From Smittium mucronatum (Eukaryota > Kickxellomycota > Harpellomycetes > Harpellales > Legeriomycetaceae), in NCBI GenBank assembly GCA_001953115.1, contig LSSL01001377.1, forward strand, positions 1 through 37,115: 37,115 nt of DNA. Direction: 5' to 3'. This document shows, piece by piece, positions 22,471 through 35,459 of this stretch. Made by a program: the position numbers and the translations under genes. Positions within the stretch are counted from its first letter, which is position 1. Every line of letters starts with the position of its first letter. The notes beneath the pieces are model-generated. The model was given only the letters and a program-made list of their open reading frames with translations. It did not search any database and had not been told where the DNA came from.

Positions 22471-25298
22471 TTATTTTGTTAATTAACTTTCCATCCTTCG
22501 GGAAATTTTATCAAATAATATTATCCCTTTCTGAATAAAACCATTTCAGTTGCAATTTAAATTTGCGGGCTCACTATTCAGAATAGAAATGATGAAAATC
22601 AAGGTTTTTAAACTATCCAAACATGTTTTTTACTATAAATTGGAATAAGGATTTTTAAATAGTAATCAAAAAATCCAGAATAACAATTAAATTTGCTAAT
22701 GAGGTATAAGTTCACTTTCTTATAATTGAATTAAAATTTTTAATCAATATCTATACATCCAAATTATAAATATTTAATACGCATAAAATTTATTATGGTT
22801 TATTACTAGGTCTAGATTAAATTTTCTAACACATATTTGCTTAAGTGTGTTCTAATATCTGAAATTAACAAATTCAGGACCCCAAACTATGTTATTATCA
22901 CTAAAATACGAATAATATAAAAAATTTCTCATTTATTCTGAAGTTGAAGTTAAATAAAAGCTTTTTTGAGAAATATTAAACGAGTGAAATTTTATTAAGG
23001 ATAACGTAACTTTTGATTTTTAAAATCTATATGCCATATCTTTATCCGGTTTCTCAAATGATTCATATCTTGAGATCCTTTGAATTCATCACAACTTGTT
23101 ACAGGTTATTTTTATTTTAACAAATCTCACAACAGGTAATTCACAAATGATAATTTTTAAACTAAGAGGAGCTTGATAGGCTGATTTTTATCTTTTTTAT
23201 TTGTTTTCTTGTCCTATAACTTTTTTAATATAGCTTTTTGATATTATTATTAAGATCTTTTGGTGTTAGTAATATTTATTTTGGCCACTAATAATGCTGT
23301 ACGATTTCTTATTTTCAATTTCAATTTTTCATTCGAGTTTTTTATGTGATTTTTTTAAATCCTTGGAACCTTCAGAGCCTTATTTATTCAAATTTTAATT
23401 TATAAATTGAAAATAATAGAAAATAATTTATAAATTCTTCTTCTATTTCTTTTAGCATATATATTGTAATGAAAATCTACATATGAAGTATTCTGAGTTT
23501 GTGAAAGCCCTTTCTATGTGAAAATTCAAAGATATAATGTCAAATTTTGTTTATACTTTAAAGTAATTAAAACTTTTTTTAGGAATTGTCAAAAAAAATT
23601 AGCCAAAGTTCTGTGATATTATTTAACTTGAAAACCCTTTTCATTAAAGAAATAATGGTTATTTTTAATGTCCCAGACTTTTTCAGTCTGCCCAGATAGG
23701 TTAAGGTATGATTTATTCAGTCTCGCATAAAATATATACTGAAGAGTCCAAAATCTGGACACTTTCATTATATATACTGGAAAAAATTTGGTCCTGACTT
23801 TTAGTTAGATACATCAGTTGTTATAAAAAATTTATTTTAAAATAAAAGTACATCAGTCAATATATTTTTTTTAAATGAGATTTTAACTCTGAAAATGAAA
23901 TCTCTGAATTAATCCCCAATTGAAATTGGCTTCATTTTTATATCAAACGTGTGAATAGTTTTTATATTTATGAAAAAAATTATATTTATTATATTATATA
24001 TAATAAAAGACCCAAGAAAATTTCACACTTCTGATTCGTATTTTTGAATTCGCGTTTTATTAATAACTATTAATTTATTGAACCCGTATTATTCTATCTT
24101 TTTTTAATAGATACAAAGTATTTTTTTTTTAAAATACAAATTGATATTTTTTTGAATAAAATTTAAATATTTTCTACCATAATATTTATAATACTATATT
24201 AAAATAGATTAAAAACTTCAAAAATTATATACTGAGATAATAATATCGATTTGAGTATTAGCACGTATCCACACATTAATTATTGAGATATATTTTTCAT
24301 TAAATACCGGAAAATAGAATAATTTTTATTTAATCCAAAGTGCATAACAGTTTACTGGGATGTAAAAATTATAGACCCTGATGAGAATTCTGATTCTTGA
24401 TATTTTTTATTTAGACATACTTTCAGATATCTGGACAGCACGTATTGTTTGAAAAATACCTAGATCTGGTCAGGATACTTATAAGTTCATCGTTGGTTGG
24501 CATCGGACATGAATTTTTTTTCTAGTTTAGCTATTAGAAAATATAACATGGTTTTCTTAGAAATCCTTCTTTATAAACACAAACACTCGCAAAGATTGTG
24601 CTCTTTTTTTTAAATAAATTAACCATTGAGACTTTATCTGTTCTTTTTTTTTCCGGAACTTCTTATAATTTTTTTTTATAAAAAGATAAAGTTAAAATTT
24701 AACTAATCTTGTATCTATCAGTTTAATAGTGCGTTTCTAGAATCTTAAAAGCTCAGAATTTCTAAAATTTCTGAAAATACGCATATGAATTTTCAATGAT
24801 TATTTTTAATTGATTTGATTTAAATTTATGCTGATTTTGATTCTCAGTAAGACCAATTTATATATTTCTTCTTTTACACTTTCACACCACCAGATTGAGA
24901 AAATAGAAATCCGAATAAATGAAAATTAAATTAAAAAAAGTATTAAAAAATTCGGAAAACTTATTACCCTATTCGAATTAGTAATTTTTATTTAAAAAAA
25001 TTTGATCTAATTTGGAAAAATAAAATTTAAAATTTTTTAAAAGTATAAACTAATAAAAAAAAGGTAAAAATGGATCTGAAATGTAAAAAAGAAAATAATA
25101 TATCAAAATATACGCCTCGGTTCAGTAGCGAATGAAAAAAATTAATTCATTTTCCCAATAAATTATCTGCATGGATCCTATGTTATAATTATCTCTGATT
25201 TTCATATTTTTTATTTATTATTCTAGTAACCAAATATACACGTGCAATTCGGTAATATGAGTTATCTTCATTAAGTAATATAGTTTTTTCAAAAAAAT
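22471..25298. other. AT-rich intergenic stretch
   Basis: No confident gene. A minus-strand run at about 22990-23110 includes SCDEFKGSQDMNHLRNRI and lies upstream of the KDZ relic in the same direction, so it may be part of that element's N-terminal half. A small hairpin (CAGACT-TTTTC-AGTCTG, about 23675-23700) and the repeated ATATATACTG motif near 23735 and 23775 are the only other structures noted. Confidence 0.45.
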
Positions 25299-25800
25299 TT
25301 ATTTATTTATTTCAGATCTAACAAGACTCCAAAAATTTTCTATTGGGATTAACATCGACAAATAAGGATCAAAGTATAGAGGTAAAAATCCTCTATAATT
25401 ATTAACAGCTTTGCTTATCCTCTTTTGATACTGAAAATCATCTGATAACATAATGATACTAGATTGTGAAACCCCTAATAAAATTTCTCCTTAATTAGGT
25501 ATTCCATGTATTGAATGAGTGAATAATTTTATAAGAATTTTATTTCTTTTTGATTTCAAAATTTCATATTGTGAAAGGCATCTTATCATTTGGATATTCG
25601 CTGCCATTATTTTATAAAGTTTAAAATTATCTCTTTGGAAATAGAAAGCACGATGACTAGTTTTTCTAATAAAAAGATTTAAATTAACTTCATTAATTGA
25701 AGTAAAAAAATTTTCTGCTCATTAATATCTGATAAAAAATTTTACGCATTTTATGCTCTTTTTTTTCTTCATTTTGTGTAATAAATCAATGAGTTAAATA
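25299..25800 (-). pseudogene. DDE_3-type (IS630/Tc1/pogo-like) transposase relic
   Basis: All three catalytic blocks are present in order on the minus strand. SINEVNLNLFIRK with HRAFYFQR (Asn codon at 25692-25694) is the FIDExGFNLxxRR...GRAxxGQR block with the first Asp changed to Asn. SIIMLSDDFQYQKRI (25437-25448 for LSDD) is the xIVMDNAxFHxSxRI block. FLPLYFDPYLSMLIPIENFW is the FLPPYSPDLNPIENFW block, with the catalytic Glu kept at 25338-25340. SEINK-stop at 25299-25313 ends the protein. Between codon 25718 and the end only one in-frame stop occurs (TAA at 25491-25493). A one-base shift in a T run near 25705 links upstream to EEKKEHKMRKIFYQIL, which fits the family's segment before the first Asp. 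The copy is dead but well preserved in order and spacing. Confidence 0.85.
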
Positions 25801-28800
25801 CACATATTAAGTATTTATCTAAATAGATTACATCTCCCGAAGTGACATTAGCCTCTCAAAAATATATAAAATTTAATATAAGAGGATTAATCACGTTAAA
25901 ATGGTTAGGTTTTTTAATTTTTTGACTCCCTTATCTTCATACTTTATCTAATATCCTCAGTTTATATTTTTAAATAAATAAATTCATTATCACTAAATCT
26001 GATAATTAAATATTGATTTAAATTCAATTTATTAGGTTTAAAGCCAAATAACCTTATTAAATATTTAAAAATTTAAATAAATACTATGATTTTATTTGGA
26101 AACCCTTAAAATATAGAGATAATTATAAAAGCTGCTCATTTTTAAGAGTAAAATTGTATTATCTTATAAAATTATATAGTATAATCGACGTGTATTTTCT
26201 CTATTTTTTTACATCATAATCTATTACTTCTTCTGCTTTAGAAATGAAATAAATTTAAATTTATAAAAGGTTATACGTTTAATTTATGAACCTGGTTAAA
26301 ACTCATTATGTTATAAAAATATTTTAAATTATTAAAAAATTCAAAAATTGCAGTTATAAGAAAAGGGAGATGTTTTTTTTATTTCCCCCTTGTTGTTAAG
26401 GCACTGTTTTTAGAATTTTCACTCAAATTTGTTGTTTCGGCGATTTTTTCTTATGAGAAACTTTATCTCAGTATTTATTTTATGGGTGTTAATAGAGTTT
26501 TAAATAAATATTTTTCAGAATAAATATTATTTCATAGCATCAATATACAGATTTGACATCCTCAATAATAACAGAAAAAAATTTCTAAAAACCAAACCTA
26601 ACACTAAAACATATTCATCAAATATTAAAAAGTGTACTCTTAATATCTAAACATTGTAATTAGGATAAATATACTTATTTCTGTTAATTATATTGCAATT
26701 TATGCTGTGAAAATTAGATATAAAACCTGATTTATAATAAAACGAAAATTTCATATGAGCTATTAGCTTTAAAAAATTTCTCATTTATTAAATTAGATAT
26801 CTTAATATCTATTTTAAATAATATTTACCAAAAAATAATTTAAATCAGGAATTTTAGAGAAATTGATATATATATTTTTTAATTTTTTTTTTGCGCAAAA
26901 CGAATACAATTATATATTTTCATTATCCAAAATAAAAAACTTGAAATTCCAAACTTGAATCTATTTTTTTCCAGATAAAATTTTTTTTGTAATAGACTGT
27001 AATTATTTCAAAATCACTTATGCTTTTTCTAAATATTTCATGACAAGTTGTAGTAATTTGCAATTTTTTTTCATAATTTGGGTTGACTTTGCGGAATACA
27101 ATGTATCTCTCTCCGATAATATCAATTAAACATCATGCACAATTTCCTTCACTTCTAAATTTATATTTTTTTATTTTATCAAATATAAATCAGCGCCAAT
27201 CTTCATAAAATATATTACAGACAAAAAAAATCCTGGTAACGTTTTTCTTAATTCACACTGTTTTTGAAACTGAATTTTTTTTGAAATATGTTTAGATTTC
27301 TGGGACCTTTTCATTATTTTTTCATTATTTTAAAAAATTTTTTATCGTATAACACTATTATTTTTGGTCATTATTTCCATTTTCCATTAAAAAATTGTGA
27401 AATAAGCTAAAAACTAACACTAGTATCATTTTTGAAAAACATATAATGCTCATTTATTTTCACTTTTCCAATCAAAGTTATCAGTTATACTCCCATAAAA
27501 TCTTCGGGTCTAGTTGAACTAGATTTAAAATTTATTGGTTTGTATTTATTTATAAGTCATTTAAGGCATCTTTATTATCTACTCTATTAATTTGCATTAT
27601 TTTCTTGAAATCTAAATGAAAATTTTCTATATTTTTTATTTTTCTCTATTAGGAGAACTAAATTTTAAAATTTTACCAACAGATATATCTTCACAATATT
27701 AATGTCTAAAATAATATCCATAAATATCTAAATTAAAAAACTAGTTATAATTAAATTTTTTGCTTGAAAAATCTCATTTCTTTATCTCCGGAATAAGATT
27801 TTTTTGAGTTAGTATTTTCAACGTCATTAATTTCTGATTTTTCCTTATGAAATAGCTCTTTAACCTTTTTAGTTGCGTTCTTTGCAGTTTTGTGGAATAT
27901 TTTACGATTTTCTTATTTTTTAGCTAAGAAATTCATTATTTACTAACAGTAGCTACATTTAGATATATTAGAATATTTTATTACTAGTTGAAAATTTCTA
28001 TAAAAATCCACCAAATACTTTTTTTTCTAAAGAATTTTTATTAATAAAAATTTTCAAATAATATAGCGAATTTGCAGCACTTTTTCTATTAAATGTATAG
28101 CAGGACTCATTTATCTGAAAGCAATTATTTCTTGACAGCTATCGGCTCAGCAGATTTAAAAATCTGAAAAAACGAGCTGATTAAAACTTGAATTTTGGGG
28201 TCATCAGAGCTATAAAAAAATTTGTAATAATCTTTATATATTTTAATCCAATTTTCTGATTTTAATAACTTATATAATGCTTGATAGTAAATAAAAGTCT
28301 AAATTTATAGTTATAATATCAAATTTTATAAATTTACTTATAAATAAACATTGAATATACTTTAAGTTAGTAATAAAAATTAAACACTTAAAAAAGTCAA
28401 TTTTTTAATTAAAGTATTCCTACATCAAAAAAATGTAATCAATTACTTTATATTTGATTTTATTTGACTATATTTGATTATGATTTTTGTAAAAATATTT
28501 ATCGCTGCTTAAAAAATATAAAATATTATATTCTGAAAATACCTTACAGTAATTTCTTTTTTGCTTATGAAGCCCACTTTAAAAAAAAAATAAAAAAAAA
28601 TTAACTGATTAAATATCTCTAATGGTTCTTTGTAACATTATTTATGAAGTTTACTAGGTTTTTATTTAGTGAAATTTTATTGCAAATTATAATATTTAAA
28701 ACCATTAAAACATGGATTAGTTAATATTATTGTTTCATTGGGTTCATATTATACCAGAAACACATCCACTTATATTTTTAAGTGAAATAGTTTTGATTTA

Positions 28801-31800
28801 TTTTTTAGAAATAAATGGTAAACTACAACAAAAATTATTAATTTTGAGTTTTTTGAGTAAAATCATTTACTAATGAGAGGGATTTAAAAGATCATTACAA
28901 AGATGAATAACAAATATTAATAAAAACGAAAAAACACAAGATTGATTTGCTAAAATTTTTTAGGGATTCTAAAAAAATTGAATAATTATCTTCAATGAAT
29001 TGAAAAATATTTCAAGGATAAGATTATAAGAAATGGAAAAATATAAAAGAACCTTTTTATTGGTGGCAGGATATTTTTGTACCGAAAAAAAGAAAAATTA
29101 ATTTTTTTATATCTTTTTATCGAGCTTCATATTATTAAATCTTAAGAACTCAAACTAAGATTAGAATTTAAGAAAAGTTAATCTAATAGTTCATTGAAAT
29201 CCCAGATTATGGATTTTTCTATAAAAATTATTAAATTATCCAAAATTAGTCTTTTTTTATATTATTAAATCTTATCATACACCAAATAAAAACAATGGTA
29301 AACACCATTAAAAAATAGAACTAAATTTTTTATTATTTAAGCTTATTAACTTAATTAAATATGTATTTTTAGATAAAAAAAGGTATAATATAACAATTAA
29401 TAGCAAAAATATATTTAATTCGAAACAAAGAATTATGAAGAGAAACAACTAAATTTTAATGTTTTGGTAGTTTAAGAAATATCTCTCTATAAATACCCTC
29501 AATTTAAATTTAAATATTGATGTTTTAATCCCAATTAGTCCGTTTAATTCTGCCAAACGATGAATTTTTTTTTTAATATTGATAAATTAATTTTCTCATC
29601 ATAGGATATAGAACATAAATTAAAATTAAAATCTAAGGGAATTCATTGAGAATTATTAATGGAAGTAATTTTATAACTGGTTTTATTTAAAATCAACCTT
29701 ATATAGCTAAAATTTATCAAAGTAAATTACGAAAACTTTATAAATCGTCATCCTAGCTTCCAAAAATAATTATTATCATAAAAGATGTTTAGAAGTAAAA
29801 TTTGAAATCTTACCTTCAGGAAAGCAACCCATTTTTTTTACTACTTTTACCAATATTATCTCCTTAGTGAAGAACTCAAATTAAAACTATGATTTATTAA
29901 AATTTCAAGTATTATAATATTATTATTAATTTTTTGTTCCACTCAATATTTTACAAATATAAAATCTTGTTTCAATATTAGATTTTTTAAATGTAATTCA
30001 TCTTTTACACTACAATTTAGCACGTTCAAGCGAAAAAATTTAATTATAATTCATGATAATGTCATAAATATGTAATTTTTTTCTTAATATTTCGATGAAA
30101 AAGCTTGCCATCTGTTATTATGAAGGACAAAGTGGAGTTTTTGGGAACCATTAATGATGATTTTTCCATTATCTCTAAATCAGCTTTTAAATTAGATCTA
30201 TATTCGTTGATTATTTTTTTTTGAATAATTAGGATTACTTATAATTAAATATTCGCCACATCGGAAAAAAATTTATTTTTTATTTTTTTAAACCTTTTTT
30301 AAACCGAATCCTTTTTATTAATCGAACCTTTTTGGGAAATATCTTTTACAAAAAAATTTAATAAAAGAAAATATAAATATATTATTATGCATCGAAGTAC
30401 ATAATAGCTAAAAAAATAAAGGTATTAATAACGGGAATACTCCAAAAAATTATGATTTAATTTTTTAAATTCAATTTAAAAGGGGAATAATAGTTAATTT
30501 AAATGTCAATAATAATCATAAAAACTTTAAAACATCTAAAAAAAATCCCTAGTATATAAATCCATATCTCTGAGTTTTATATACCTTTTTTTAAAGTTTA
30601 TTTAATTTATCAATAAATATTTTGCACGTTTTAGAGGTTTTTTCATCCACTAAATCAAATATTTAAAAATAGATGAATCTGGAAGGCTCACTCATATACG
30701 TAAAATTGGCCCCATGGGTCTCATTTTAGATAAATATTAAACAATTTTTTTTTAGTTTTTTTTATGCTTTATAAGTTTACCAAGCATTCTTTATTTAATT
30801 GAGAATGGGTAAATTAAGTCCAATATATAAGAGTTCAGCTCTCGGAAAAATATCTAGTATATCATAGATTTTCTGATAAAAGGAAATTGACTGATAAGAT
30901 TATTATATAGATTCAATTATCACTCCAATTGAAGCTCTAATAATCATAAACTTTATCCATTTATCGAAATCTTCAATCTTTCAACTTTTAATTTTGTATG
31001 TAAATTTTATTAGAAAAAATTGAGAAAATTTAACAATTATGTGAAATTTTGGAAATCTTAATAGACTAATTTCAGTCAATGTTCTATTTAATTTTTTTTA
31101 GCTAAACTTTGTTTTTATTGCGATTAGATGAAAAATTCTACCTTCGATTTAAATTACGAATTTTATTTCATGAATAAAAACTAAGATTTTTCCATAAATT
31201 CTTTTTTTGATTATTTTAGGTTGGATTGGCATACAATGGCTCTTTTTAATATATTTATTAGTCTAAATTTGCCAATTTAAACACCCAATATCATTTCTAA
31301 GAGAAAGTCGAAGTTTTTTATTTAAAAAAAAATTATTTGCCATTTATTTCTGAGTATAAAAAGGATTTTTTCTATAAGTTCAATTAAAAAAACCTAATGG
31401 ATTTTTTTGATTCTTCTCCAAATTTATCTAACTCCTCTAAGTTATAGAAATTAGGTTACTATTAAATCCAAGAAGTATAAATTGACTAGGAAAATTTATA
31501 CTCATCATATATAAAAAAAAATTTCGCTATTGTCTGAGATTTCTCGACTTCCGTCAATATAGATTCTTAATTTTTTTTTCCTTCCCGTAATTTACCTTTC
31601 TTTGATATTATTTTTAATTGGTTGGCTGTTATATGAGATAAAGCTCTTAATATTAATTTTTGGATTTTCGTTGCGAATGGAAAGATTGTTAAATCAATTT
31701 GTGAGACAACAGAATTGATTTTTACCTAATTAAACATTGATTTACAAGTAATAAAATTCATAATTTCTACAATTCAATGAATTTTTGACTTTCATAGCAA

Positions 31801-33108
31801 GTTCATATTTTTGTTACTAAAAATTTCAATTATCTCTAAATCAAACATATTAATAAACAAAATCCACCATTAATAAGCAGTGTTAATCTTATTATTTTTT
31901 TGTGGTTTCAAGTAATTGATAATGATTTATGAATTATATTAAGGTATTCAGCTTGTGAATCAAAGAATTTATTGAGTCATAATTCTAAAATAAAATTTTA
32001 TTAACATCTTTGTAGAGAATTATAATTAAAAATAAGTATAAATATCTCAGTGGGAAAAAATGTAGATAATTTTTTCACTTTTTTTTTAAAAAAAAAAAAT
32101 TATTGCCCAAAATTTTAAACATATTATAAGTTTTATATGCTTTTTTTTTTGTATTAAATTTACAAAATTTTAAGTCTAAAGGATATTTTGTAAAAAATTA
32201 TTTAATTTTTTTAAACTTGAGCGTAAAATGTGTATAAAATCATATCATGGATCCCAATTCTAGTACTAAAATTTATTGTGTATAATCCACGCTATTTCTT
32301 TAATTGTAATTTTATAATTTCTCTTATCTAATAAATTATCTCATTTAGATTAATTTTGTAAATAAATATTTTAATTAAACATTGGCAACTAACAAAAAAT
32401 GAAATTTTCGGTTACTAAGAAACTCTAAAATATGGAATGCTATAAATAAGTTCTAAAGTAGATCTTGAGAATCCACAATTCTGAAAGTCCCATTTAATCA
32501 TGAATTTGTCAAAAATTTAAAATTAATCAATTCTCTCATTTATATTATATTAATTACAATTTATAAATAAAACTTATATTCTTAATAAAAAAACAATGTT
32601 AGCTTATTAATTTTTCCACTGTATTATGAAAAAGGACCATCTAAACTAATAAACCAATTTCCTACTATCCATTCCTAATTATGAGTTAAGGCGAGAGAAT
32701 TTATCCTATATTTTCTGAATTTTGAACAATATAACCTAATTTAATAAAATAGAATTACATTTTAGCTTTAATTTATGTATATCAAAACAATATATTTTTA
32801 AAATTTTTAAATCAAATGAATATTTAGCTGTATTATTTGCTGTATTTAATTTAATTTTCTTAAGAAAATAAAATAAATGCATAAAAACTAATAAATGCGT
32901 AAAAAATTCATTTTTCTTTTCATTTTACCCAAAAATCTCAAAAATTATTTATGCCTATTTAAAGCCTATAAATATATCGGATACCTCGATAATCAGGGCT
33001 AATCAATATTTAAGTGGACAGAAGTACTTATTTAGACAATTGACTGGTTAATTAAAAATTCTCTATTTATTAATTCATATATTTATGTTGAAATGATTAT
33101 TAATTAAA
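25801..33108. other. Seven-kilobase AT-rich desert
   Basis: No supported gene. The first few hundred bases probably hold the eroded N-terminus and one end of the DDE_3 element. At 26923-27132 a 70-codon minus-strand frame (with GERYIVFRKVNPNYEKK) has protein-like composition but no family I recognise and lies within chance length. Other open runs (about 29463-29575 minus, 30120-30230 plus, 31486-31718 plus with a shift in a T9 run) are in the same class. The rest is A/T runs. Confidence 0.5.
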
Positions 33109-33930
33109 TTAGTGTGTAATTTTTCTCTTGGTTTTACCTAGGTACTCTTTTCCTTTCTTCTGCGCCTCATAGTAATATCCAGGTGCCTTTTTCGGGGATT
33201 AAAGGTAACTAGAGTGTTAATCCTTAACCATGTGGAGCGGCACTATTCTTTTATGAACTGGGTCCTTTGATTTTCTAGAAACAGATTAAATAGTTTCACG
33301 CATGCTGTTTAACAAGCCTACATATTTAAAATCAGTGTGGAGCTCTAGATTTTTTAATATGATTAGTTTCTTAAATGAATAAAACTGGACGAAGAGCATC
33401 TGTTTAATGCGGTACTGATCCTTTATTTGTAGCTTGTGGAGAATAGCAAAAAAATACCGAGTACTAACTACAATGTAAAATCAAAGAAATTAACGAAATA
33501 AAGTTCAGAAAGGCTTCTAATCCAGTTAATTTTATAAAGGATAGCTAATATCAGTATTCAAATCATAAATGATTAAGATCAAAGTTTTGATCTGTACTTT
33601 TCAGAAAATAAATCCAAATTCTTTTAGCAAATTTTTATTAAAAAAAATTTCATAAACTATTTTGACCGTACTGGTACTAAGTCCTGATAAAAATCATCCC
33701 ACATAACTTATTCTCAGAGAGTCTAACTGGAGTACCGCTTGAACTAGAGTGATAAGAACCGGAACTAAACAGGATGTGGAGAGAGGATAAGATGTATTTA
33801 TTTTCGAGAAGCGGAATCTGGACCGAATTTTTCCAGCTGATGAGATGTGGAACTTTTTTCTGTATTATTTTTATCACCTGGAGCTGAACCGGAGTAAAAA
33901 AATATGAGAAGAAATTTATTGGCACCTGAA
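33109..33930 (-). pseudogene. Unidentified decayed coding region with raised GC
   Basis: I do not recognise this protein. The clearest part is 33109-33480: 124 codons in one frame with only three internal stops, all TAA. It contains VVSTRYFFAILHKLQIKDQY, FKKLIILKNLELHTDFKYVG, SRKSKDPVHKRIVPLH and a basic Tyr/Lys-rich tail APGYYYEAQKKGKEYLGKTK before the true stop. Upstream at 33677-33925 a Ser-rich part has SSGSYHSSSSGTPVRLSENK in one frame; a second frame over the same bases carries SGSAPGDKNNTEKSSTS and WDDFYQDLVPVRSK, so frame changes are likely. GC is clearly above the flanks, as in the DIRS-like relic, suggesting similar age. It may be the tail of the copia-type element at 34.3 kb, another retroelement's gag, an integrated viral gene or a dead host gene. 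Confidence 0.5.
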
Positions 33931-34248
33931 ACTATAAATCTTTTATCATTATATCACAATTTTAACAATTAATTAGAAATTTTATTTTTTGATAGTATTG
34001 GATAAAAATTAAGTATAAAACTAAATTTCAAGAAAATATCTGAATCAGTGAAAATTTTGAGTATATATGTCTTAAAAATTCTATGATCATATTTCAATGC
34101 GATTTAAAACCCAGTTCGGTTATTCTAATAGAAATCAAAAACAAATATCCATTAAGCTATTTTTTCTATAAGAAAAATATTTGTTTCCCTAGAAAAATGG
34201 CTTTTTTTTTGTGGGAAGACCTTATTTCAATTATATTGATCAATCTAA
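33931..34248. other. AT-rich gap with possible eroded copia pol sequence
   Basis: The minus strand continues from the protease relic with many stops and no readable integrase motif (HHCC not seen). A 67-codon plus-strand frame (34083-34286) overlaps it without family support. Confidence 0.4.
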
Positions 34249-34434
34249 CTAATATATCTTATTTTTTAAGCCAATTTTTGGTATAAGTACCATATTTTTT
34301 ATCCCAAAATAAGGTTTTACCATGCCAAAAAAACCTAATGTCTGATTAACTTTTCTGATATTACCGAAATTTGAATATTCTTTTTTCATGATTAATTGAT
34401 GATTTTTGCAGCCTGTATCAATATTCCATATCAT
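34249..34434 (-). pseudogene. Ty1/copia-type aspartic protease relic
   Basis: The protease would cut the Gag-Pol polyprotein. The 61-codon minus-strand frame reads MIWNIDTGCKNHQLIMKKEY, then FGNIRKVNQTLGFF and GIKNMVLIPKIG. W-x-x-D-T/S-G-x-x-x-H...L/YF..F..(I) followed by a hydrophobic strand is the standard start of the copia-type protease in pol; D-T-G at 34411-34419 is the catalytic triplet. The His is kept, but the following Met/Cys is replaced and the expected L-A-D-G loop is blurred (FFGMVKPYFG). No zinc knuckle is readable upstream and no integrase downstream, so this is an isolated fragment of an old insertion. The match is short (about 45 residues). Confidence 0.5.
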
Positions 34435-35459
34435 TTTCCTCGTATTTTAATTTTAAAATTTTCGTAAGAAATTTTTAGTTAAATATACTTTTTAGTGTAT
34501 CCTAAAGACCTAAATTTTTGATTTGTGAAAATTTTAGCCTAATACACAAAACAAGATAAAAATTAAAATATTCTTATTGATATGAGCTTATAGTTAAATA
34601 AAAATAATTATCTTAATTTAATATTTTTATTGAAGGCTCTATATTTATGCTTATGTTAATAATAGGCTAAATGTAGTCTAATATATTATATAAAATTTCT
34701 CTAAAAATAAAGATTTGAAATTTACATTATTCTTAATAATATAATTGATTTCTAGATTAAAAAATGTTTAATTTGCCTATATTAAATCAATTAGATTCAT
34801 TTATTTTAAAAATAAAAATATATACGATTTTTTAGATACTTGACTATTGTTAAAAAACTTTATAAAAATTTAACTTAGGATTTTAATTATTCTTTAAATT
34901 GGTAATTTCAAAAAGAAAATAACTATTTCAATCATGAGATCACTTCTAATATGAAAAAAATGCAGCTTATAATAATTTCATAATTCTAATCGCGTGATTA
35001 TTCCAGTTTTTTTTAAAAAAATTAACTTTATGGATTTAATCGCAAAAAAGATAAATCTACTCATGAGAATTTTTTCTTAGTCTTAGAAAAATTTGAATAA
35101 AGTATAAATCGGGTATATTGATAAATGGATAGAAATTTAAATCATAATTCTTACTATGTAATTTAGCGATGAGATAAAAAGAAGAATATGCTATATATTT
35201 ATTTTATTATGTTTGTTCAAACATTCTAAAGAGCCTATATATAATCCTTTATATTTTCTTGTAAATTTTTGTCGATTAAAAATAAAAAATCATCTGTTTT
35301 AAATTTATACACCATAATCCAAAGAATTTTATTAAAATGAGAACTTTAAATCCAGTTGTAAATATTTTTTAAATATATTCACAAAACTTTTAATTTGTTT
35401 ACAAGATAAGTAACTGTGTTGCAATAATATTCGGGAACCATTTATCAAATATTTAGCGA
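34435..35459. other. AT-rich stretch upstream of the hAT relic
   Basis: No supported gene. The BED zinc finger expected at the N-terminus of such hAT transposases should lie near its right-hand end, but I cannot read a CxxC...HxxH pattern. Confidence 0.45.

Noticed and set aside
26923..27132. 70-codon minus-strand frame with protein-like composition
   Set aside because: No recognisable family; near the longest length expected by chance in a window this AT-rich.
28730..28780. Minus-strand YNMNPMKQ resembling an SPDMNPMEQ block
   Set aside because: Single short match with a following stop and no partner blocks.
34083..34286. 67-codon plus-strand frame
   Set aside because: Overlaps the opposite-strand protease relic, has no motif and is within chance length.
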